Shown piece by piece: positions 38,623 to 43,457 of a DNA stretch of 43,457 nucleotides. Source of the stretch: an uncultured Bacilli bacterium. GTDB taxonomy: Bacteria > Bacillota_I > Bacilli_A > RF39 > UBA660. Under the pieces are notes generated by a model that saw only the letters and a program-made list of their open reading frames with translations, searched no databases and was not told where the DNA came from. Both the position numbers and the translations under genes were made by a program. Location of the stretch: assembly GCA_944350285.1 (NCBI GenBank), contig CALVOL010000006.1:1-43457 (forward strand). The letters run 5' to 3'. Every line of letters begins with the position of its first letter. Within the stretch, counting starts at the first letter, position 1.

Positions 38623-40521
38623 ATGGTAAAAGGAAAAAAGAAAATTTTATTATTTTGTATTGCATTATTAACTTTATTCAGTGTAAGAGTAAATGCTTTA
38701 GAAAATACATATACACCAAGTAATTTAAGCCGTTACGATTCATATGAATATGTGATTGATGCCTATGATGTGAATATTGTTGTCAACGAAAACAACACCC
38801 TAGATATTACCGAGACAATTACTGTGAACTTTAATACAGCAAAACATGGAATTATTAGAAGAATCCCCCTTCAAAATACAGTGGACAGATTAGATGGAAC
38901 AGTAGAAAAAAATCGGGCTCAACTAACAAATCTGACCGTAGATAGTCCATACACTATGACAACATCAAATGGAAACTATGTTATCCAAATAGGAGATGCA
39001 AATCGTACTATTAAGGGTGAGAAAACGTATGTAATAAAATACACTTATAATTTAGGAAAAGACAAAAACAATTCTTATGATGAATTATACTATAATATTA
39101 TTGGCTCCGATTGGGATACAGTGATTGGAAATGTGACTTTTACAGTAAAAATGCCAAAAGAGTTTGATGCGACAAAGCTAGGATTTTCGAGTGGAAAGGT
39201 AGATTCCATTCAAAATGAAAACGTAGAATATACAGTGGATAACTTAACTATCACAGGTTCATATCATGGAATTTTAAACAGTGGAGAAGCCTTAACAGTA
39301 AGATGTGAACTAGAAAATGGCTATTTTGTAAATGCAAAACTGAATGTAAATCCGGCAACCTATTTGATGTTTGCTATTCCATTAATTTCTCTGATCATTG
39401 CCGGGATTTTATGGTTCTTGAAAGGTCGCGATGAAACACCAGTAGAAACAATAGAATTTTATCCACCAGAAGGATTTAATAGCTTAGAAATCGGTTACCT
39501 ATATAAAGGAAAAGCAGACAAAAAAGATGTGACTTCCTTACTAGTGTATTTAGCAAATAAAGGGTATATCAAAATATCAGAAATTGAAGAACATGCTTTA
39601 TTTTCAAAATCAACAAGCTTTAAAATTACTAAATTAAAAGATTATGATGGCACAAATTTAAATGAACGGGTATTTATGGATGGATTATTTTTAATAAAAG
39701 ATGAAGTAACAAAAGAAGACTTACAAAATCGTTTTTACACAACTATGAATGAAATTCTACGTAACACGAATAACAAAGAAAATAAAAACCAAATATTTGA
39801 AAAAACTACCTATACAAAACCACTTATGATAATTTTGATGATTGTGACTATCATAGCAACCGTCACAGCACCAACTCTAGAATATGGTAATACAAGCACT
39901 TTAGTATCCACCCTTTTCCTATGTGGGTTCTATTTAATGTTTTATTTAGCTGGAATATTTGCAATTCATTCGTTAGGATTTAAAATCGTTTGGCTAGGCT
40001 TTACCTTTATCCATTCACTTATGTTCTTTCAAGGGTTACCTATTGCCACTGCCATGAAAAATGATATGACCTTCTTAGTAGGAGTACTAATTGGAATAAT
40101 CTCTCTAATAGGATTAATAGCTATCTTTAAGATAATCCCAAAACGTACAAAGTATGGTACAGAGATACTTGGAAAAATCAAAGGCTTCAAAAATTTCTTA
40201 GAAACGGCTGAAAAAGAAAGACTAGAAGCCCTTGTGATGGAACATCCTACTTACTTCTATGATATCTTACCTTACACATATGTTTTAGAAATTTCTGATA
40301 AATGGATTAAGAAATTCGAAACTATTGCGACTGAACCACCAACCTGGTATGACTCTCCAAATGCCTTTGATATGATAGTCTTCACAAGCTTTATGAATAC
40401 AACAATGACTTCTGCTCAAAGTGCAATGTCCCAAAGTTCTTCCAGCAGCGGTTCTTCTGGTGGTTCAGGTGGAGGTTCTTCTGGCGGTGGAAGTGGCGGA
40501 GGAGGAGGCTCTTCTTGGTAA
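38623..40521 (+). CDS. DUF2207 membrane protein
   Basis: A 632-residue protein. Signal peptide about 1-26 (ends VNA), then a DUF2207 beta-rich external domain to about 240 (NNTLDITETITVNF, HGIIRRIPL). A helix at about 247-266 leads to a cytoplasmic domain, and four more helices lie between about 400 and 510. The C-terminus is a low-complexity Gly/Ser tail (SSSSGSSGGSGGG and more, closing SSW), typical for the family. It follows lemA by 13 bases with an AGGAGG site and is likely co-transcribed with it. Confidence 0.9.
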   Translation: MVKGKKKILLFCIALLTLFSVRVNALENTYTPSNLSRYDSYEYVIDAYDVNIVVNENNTLDITETITVNFNTAKHGIIRRIPLQNTVDRLDGTVEKNRAQLTNLTVDSPYTMTTSNGNYVIQIGDANRTIKGEKTYVIKYTYNLGKDKNNSYDELYYNIIGSDWDTVIGNVTFTVKMPKEFDATKLGFSSGKVDSIQNENVEYTVDNLTITGSYHGILNSGEALTVRCELENGYFVNAKLNVNPATYLMFAIPLISLIIAGILWFLKGRDETPVETIEFYPPEGFNSLEIGYLYKGKADKKDVTSLLVYLANKGYIKISEIEEHALFSKSTSFKITKLKDYDGTNLNERVFMDGLFLIKDEVTKEDLQNRFYTTMNEILRNTNNKENKNQIFEKTTYTKPLMIILMIVTIIATVTAPTLEYGNTSTLVSTLFLCGFYLMFYLAGIFAIHSLGFKIVWLGFTFIHSLMFFQGLPIATAMKNDMTFLVGVLIGIISLIGLIAIFKIIPKRTKYGTEILGKIKGFKNFLETAEKERLEALVMEHPTYFYDILPYTYVLEISDKWIKKFETIATEPPTWYDSPNAFDMIVFTSFMNTTMTSAQSAMSQSSSSSGSSGGSGGGSSGGGSGGGGGSSW

Positions 40522-40552
40522 GTAAAAAAATATAAAGAAAGAAGAAAAAAAT

Positions 40553-40948
40553 ATGACTATTGAAAAAAGAATAAAATTACAAAACAATATCTATTATGTT
40601 GTAATTGATGTGGAATACAAAATGAAAAATAATATTCTTAGCCTAAGTTTAGCAAACACTGATGAAGATGATTATGATGGCGGGGATGTAACAAGACTAA
40701 TAGAAAAAATGGAAAAAAATTATACGAGAGAAAAAGCAAGAAAGTATCAAAAAGACATAGGATTTTTACAAGATGCATTTTACATCTATGATAGAATTCC
40801 TTTCCTAAGTGGTATTAAAGACATCTACCAAAAAGAAACAGAGACTCTTCCTTATTCGCAAGGTTACATTTCCAAAAAAGAACTAGATGATTTAATAAAA
40901 CAAAATAACATCAATATGGAAAATCATAAAAAAGTCAAACCGTTATGA
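40553..40948 (+). CDS. Unknown small soluble protein
   Basis: A 131-residue charged protein with no recognisable motif. It begins with two beta-strands, holds an acidic patch (NTDEDDYDGGDVTRLIEKM), then helices (YTREKARKYQKDIGFLQDAF) and a charged tail. No signal or membrane segment. The ribosome site is weak (GAAGAAAAAA). Ends in TGA. It may be the last gene of the lemA operon. Confidence 0.55.
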   Translation: MTIEKRIKLQNNIYYVVIDVEYKMKNNILSLSLANTDEDDYDGGDVTRLIEKMEKNYTREKARKYQKDIGFLQDAFYIYDRIPFLSGIKDIYQKETETLPYSQGYISKKELDDLIKQNNINMENHKKVKPL

Positions 40949-40988
40949 TGAAAAAACATTGCATTTTTAAAAGAAAGAAGTGAAACAA

Positions 40989-41591
40989 ATGAACTCAAAA
41001 GAAATTTTAAATGATATAAAAAAATTATCAACAGAAGAAAAAAGAAATATATCTTATGAACAACTAACAGAAATCGTAAACCAAATGACACCTGATGAAA
41101 TTATAAAACTAAGTAATATTATCGGTTACCCAGTATTCGCTAGAATGTGTATGGGAGAGTTACGTCATAAATTTGTCTTACTCCAAGATGGAGCCGCAGC
41201 CATTATCTTAAATGACAAAGGACAAATATTGTTACAAAGAAGGGCTGACAGAGATAAATGGGGAGTTCCAGGAGGCTGTCAAGAATTAGGAGAAAGAATC
41301 GAAGAGACAGTCATTCGTGAAATCAAAGAAGAAACAAATTTAGAGGTTCTAGAAAAAGATTTAGAATTAATCGCGCTAGTAACTGGACCAAGTAGAAGAA
41401 ATGATTATCCGAATGGAGATGTAGTCATAAATAATACAGCTCTTTACTGTGTTCGTAATTACACAGGAGAGTTAAAATGGGATGAAGAGTCAAAAGAAAT
41501 AAAATTCTTTGATATTTCAAATATTCCAGAAAATCAAAACGACCCTGATTTAATTGAAATATATTTGAAATTAGAAAGGAAAAAATTATGA
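40989..41591 (+). CDS. NUDIX hydrolase
   Basis: A 200-residue protein: a helical N-terminal part (about 1-55), then a NUDIX domain. The Nudix box GGCQELGERIEETVIREIKEETNL fits G-x5-E-x7-REU-x-EE, with Asn in place of the last Gly. It would hydrolyse a nucleoside diphosphate linked to another group. The helical start is seen in longer NUDIX subfamilies of Bacillota. The frame opens at GTG 40980; ATG 40989 with AGAAGTGA is chosen. It overlaps the next gene by 4 bases. Confidence 0.87.
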   Translation: MNSKEILNDIKKLSTEEKRNISYEQLTEIVNQMTPDEIIKLSNIIGYPVFARMCMGELRHKFVLLQDGAAAIILNDKGQILLQRRADRDKWGVPGGCQELGERIEETVIREIKEETNLEVLEKDLELIALVTGPSRRNDYPNGDVVINNTALYCVRNYTGELKWDEESKEIKFFDISNIPENQNDPDLIEIYLKLERKKL

Positions 41592-42100
41592 GGAAATTGT
41601 ATTTAATTACCGGTCCGGCCGGAGTTGGAAAAAGTACTGTTTCGAAAGCTATCGCAGAGTCCTTAGAAAAGTCTATATTACTAGAAGGTGATGAAGTATA
41701 TCATCATGTAGTAGGTAGTTATGTGCCTCCTTGGAAAGAAGGAAATCACTTAGAAGTTTTCTGGAAAGTTTGCATAAATATAATCAAAACCTATTTAGAC
41801 TCTGGATACGATGTTGTATTTAATTACATCATTATGCCAGAAAATTTAAGCCTATTACAAAATTCTTTTGGAGGAATTGACACAAAATTCATCGTCCTTT
41901 TAGTAAATGAAGAAACCATTTTGGCTCGCGATAAAGAAAGAAGAGAAGACTGGCAAATGGATCCACGTTGTCTAGAACTCCTCCAAGATTTTAAAGAAGC
42001 AGAATATCCAAAACAATATATTCTAGATACGTCAAAACTTTCAGTAGAAGAAACAGTAAAAGAAATTTTAAAACAAAATCAATTTCAACTAAAAAAATAA
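41588..42100 (+). CDS. P-loop kinase-like protein (AAA_33 type)
   Basis: A 170-residue nucleotide kinase-fold protein: LITGPAGVGKST (Walker A, residues 6-17), LLEGDEVYHH (substrate acid), GYDVVFNYIIMP and LARDKERR (lid arginines). It resembles shikimate/gluconate kinases and chloramphenicol or zeta-type phosphotransferases; the substrate is open. It is translationally coupled (ATGA) to the NUDIX gene, so a joint role on a nucleotide or sugar is possible. Confidence 0.8.
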   Translation: MRKLYLITGPAGVGKSTVSKAIAESLEKSILLEGDEVYHHVVGSYVPPWKEGNHLEVFWKVCINIIKTYLDSGYDVVFNYIIMPENLSLLQNSFGGIDTKFIVLLVNEETILARDKERREDWQMDPRCLELLQDFKEAEYPKQYILDTSKLSVEETVKEILKQNQFQLKK

Positions 42101-42131
42101 CCAAGAATTAAAAGTTAAAATTCTTGGTTTT
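42099..42131. terminator. Bidirectional terminator between convergent genes
   Basis: AACCAAGAATT pairs with AATTCTTGGTT, an 11-bp perfect stem with a short loop. The stop codons of both genes (42098-42100 and 42108-42110) overlap it. Confidence 0.85.
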
Positions 42132-42644
42132 ATATTCCTCTTTAATAATAAAATCAATCTCTTCTGGTTCTTCCTTGCACCCATTATAAAGCCATTTCTT
42201 AATAATTGCATTCAGACCTGCCTTAAAAAACTCTATATGATAATCCACATATTTATCATTAAAAAATACTTTCGATAGATTTGTGTCATAAAGTAAAACT
42301 CCATTAAAATTTTGATCTTTATTTAATTTAAAATAAGTTTGATAAAAAATTTGATTTTCTTTAATATGCCGAAATAATTTTAAAAAATCATTAGATTTAT
42401 ATTTTGTGTCTCTTTCTTCTTTATAAAGAGAAAAAACTTCCTGTTCTAAATCTAGGGCAACCTTATCTGCTAAATCATAAACATCTAAATAATTTGCATA
42501 AAAGGTAGAACGATTAAGATGAGCTTCTTTACAAATTTCTGTAACAGAGATTTCATTTAATTCTTTTGTTTGCAACAATTGAATAAAAACTTTTTCTATT
42601 TTTTGCTTCGACTCCCTTTTTCTTTTATTATTCGGTGTATTCAT
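42108..42644 (-). CDS. TetR-family regulator (DhaS-like)
   Basis: A 178-residue regulator. Residues 11-56 are the TetR helix-turn-helix (KIEKVFIQLLQTKELNEISV, ITEICKEAHLNRSTFYANY type), and the C-terminal half resembles the TetR_C_33/DhaS-like group of Bacillota. GGAGG before ATG 42644 is clear; the open frame beyond it to 42734 covers the divergent promoter. It is divergent from a small coiled-coil gene and probably controls it. A short palindrome-like site (AAACAA, 42725-42730; TTGTTT, 42738-42743) is a candidate operator. Confidence 0.82.
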   Translation of the reverse strand: MNTPNNKRKRESKQKIEKVFIQLLQTKELNEISVTEICKEAHLNRSTFYANYLDVYDLADKVALDLEQEVFSLYKEERDTKYKSNDFLKLFRHIKENQIFYQTYFKLNKDQNFNGVLLYDTNLSKVFFNDKYVDYHIEFFKAGLNAIIKKWLYNGCKEEPEEIDFIIKEEYKTKNFNF

Positions 42645-42684
42645 ATTTCCTCCATTATTCCAACAAATGTTTAAAAATTGATGA

Positions 42685-42713
42685 TTGTTTCTTTTTTCTA
42701 AAAAAATTATACT
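42685..42713 (+). promoter_or_regulatory. Promoter of the coiled-coil/membrane protein operon
   Basis: TTGTTT (42685-42690), 17 bases, TATACT (42708-42713). The AAACAA...TTGTTT element at 42725-42743 sits just past the expected start of transcription, where a TetR repressor could block it. Confidence 0.6.
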
Positions 42714-42758
42714 AAAAACGTATGAAACAAACAAGTGTTGTTTTAGAAAGGAGTAAAT

Positions 42759-42986
42759 ATGTCTAAATTAGTAGATGCAAACAAAAAAATCGAAAAAACT
42801 GTAGTCAACGGTTACCAAAAGATTGAAGACACCGTCGTTGGAGGCTATAAAAAGGTAGAAGATACAGTCGTTGGTGGTTATGAAAAAATCGAAAACAAAT
42901 TTGTAGATACCTTTTTAAGAAAAGAAGATGAAACCATCGAAGAAGCAAAAGAAAGATTAAAAAAAGAACAAGAAGAAAGAAAATAA
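42759..42986 (+). CDS. Small protein of 11-residue repeats
   Basis: A 75-residue soluble protein with four 11-residue repeats near residues 11-54 (IEKTVVNGYQK, IEDTVVGGYKK, VEDTVVGGYEK, IENKFVDTFLR), then a charged helix (TIEEAKERLKKEQEER). The repeat period is that of apolipoprotein- or LEA-like amphipathic helices, which can lie on membranes. It is co-directional with the membrane protein gene 17 bases on, and divergent from the TetR gene. AAAGGAG precedes the ATG. Confidence 0.7.
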   Translation: MSKLVDANKKIEKTVVNGYQKIEDTVVGGYKKVEDTVVGGYEKIENKFVDTFLRKEDETIEEAKERLKKEQEERK

Positions 42987-43003
42987 AAAATGGAGGGAAA
43001 CAG

Positions 43004-43414
43004 ATGAAAAAAGAAACTTTATTAGAAATCGTTTTAGGAACAATCGGTGGACTTATATTCGCCGTTGGAATGTGCATGTGTCTCATTCCTGAATGGAATT
43101 TATTTAATGCTGGAGTAGTTGTAGCAATCATTGGTTTTATAATCTTATTGTGTATCATTCCAGTATATCGAACTCATCATCCAAAGAAAACACATGGACC
43201 TGTGAACTGGGGCATAGTATTCGCTTGGGTAATTGGAGTCATCGGAGCACTTATCATGGGTTTTGGAATGAGTAGATGCATGGTTGATGGTGCAGAAGCA
43301 TCCGAAATGTTAATTGGCATCATAATTGGTGTAATAGGGCTAGTAATATGTGTTCTAGACTACCCAGTTTATTCTTATTTAAAAGTTACAGTTCAGATAG
43401 AAAAGACGAAATAA
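43004..43414 (+). CDS. Four-helix membrane protein
   Basis: A 136-residue protein with helices at about 8-28, 34-54, 68-88 and 101-122. The helices carry small residues (GTIGGLIFAVGMCMC, GVIGALIMGFGM), and both halves are similar to each other (WNLFNAGVVVAIIGFIIL and MLIGIIIGVIGLVICV), so it may have arisen by internal duplication. No family name; similar proteins occur near TetR regulators in Bacillota. GGAGG precedes the ATG. A terminator closes the operon. Confidence 0.7.
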   Translation: MKKETLLEIVLGTIGGLIFAVGMCMCLIPEWNLFNAGVVVAIIGFIILLCIIPVYRTHHPKKTHGPVNWGIVFAWVIGVIGALIMGFGMSRCMVDGAEASEMLIGIIIGVIGLVICVLDYPVYSYLKVTVQIEKTK

Positions 43415-43434
43415 AAGTCGAATCTATCTTTTTT
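43395..43434 (+). terminator. Terminator at the window end
   Basis: AGATAGA (43395-43401) pairs with TCTATCT (43423-43429), with GAC/GTC inside, then T residues. Confidence 0.7.
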
Positions 43435-43457
43435 ATTACTATTTTACTAAAATAAAA

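Overview
The window is AT-rich DNA from a cell-walled, low-GC bacterium of the Bacillota, probably a host-associated member of the Bacilli (Erysipelotrichia/RF39-like). The support is strong AGGAGG-type ribosome binding sites, dense sigma-A promoters (TTGNNN-17-TATAAT), poly-U hairpin terminators, a tRNA with encoded CCA, a one-piece tmRNA, a RodA/FtsW protein, LysM domains and an ABC-F protein. TGA is used as a stop (genes ending at 27980 and 40948), so the code is standard, not the mycoplasma code. No marker settles the genus.

Layout. 1-4709: the tail of a plus-strand gene, then a minus-strand block with DUF4186, an HD phosphohydrolase, a HAD nucleotidase-nucleoside hydrolase fusion, a transglutaminase-like protein and an orphan DNA methyltransferase. 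5046-6029: a cysteine-synthase-family enzyme. 6224-10155: an accessory region of single minus-strand genes (kinase-like protein, WDGH-type phage protein, two orphans). These are separated by short repeated sequences, several of them copies of the 3' flank of the tRNA-Val at 10151-10227. The same region holds a tiny hydrophobic ORF with features of a type I toxin mRNA. 10151-10601: tRNA-Val(CAC) and tmRNA, one base apart. 10693-15885: a surface/envelope set (Cys-repeat membrane protein, bacterial PH-like protein, anchored protein, double-LysM protein, five-helix membrane protein). 15956-22811: an OmpR-type two-component system, a Schlafen/AlbA_2 protein and a MacB/FtsX-like ABC transporter. 22950-30403: three AAA_14/DUF4143 ATPases interspersed with housekeeping genes. 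30456-33073: an ABC-F gene behind a two-uORF leader, and a metallophosphoesterase. 33139-43434: an XRE-membrane regulator, a frameshifted rhodanese lipoprotein, a metallo-beta-lactamase-fold enzyme, small enzymes, a LemA/DUF2207 pair, a NUDIX/P-loop kinase pair and a TetR regulator divergent from two small envelope/stress-type genes.

How it fits together. The core is mostly envelope and small-molecule metabolism in short operons closed by hairpin terminators. The most unusual features are: (1) the tRNA-proximal array of single-gene units with shared flanking repeats; (2) a candidate type I toxin mRNA whose Shine-Dalgarno lies in a stem and whose 5' end can pair with its 3' end; (3) three DUF4143 ATPase genes, each with its own conspicuous repeat at or beside the promoter; (4) a leader with a terminator, two short ORFs and two mutually exclusive hairpins in front of the ABC-F gene. 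No rRNA, CRISPR array, insertion sequence or integrase was seen.
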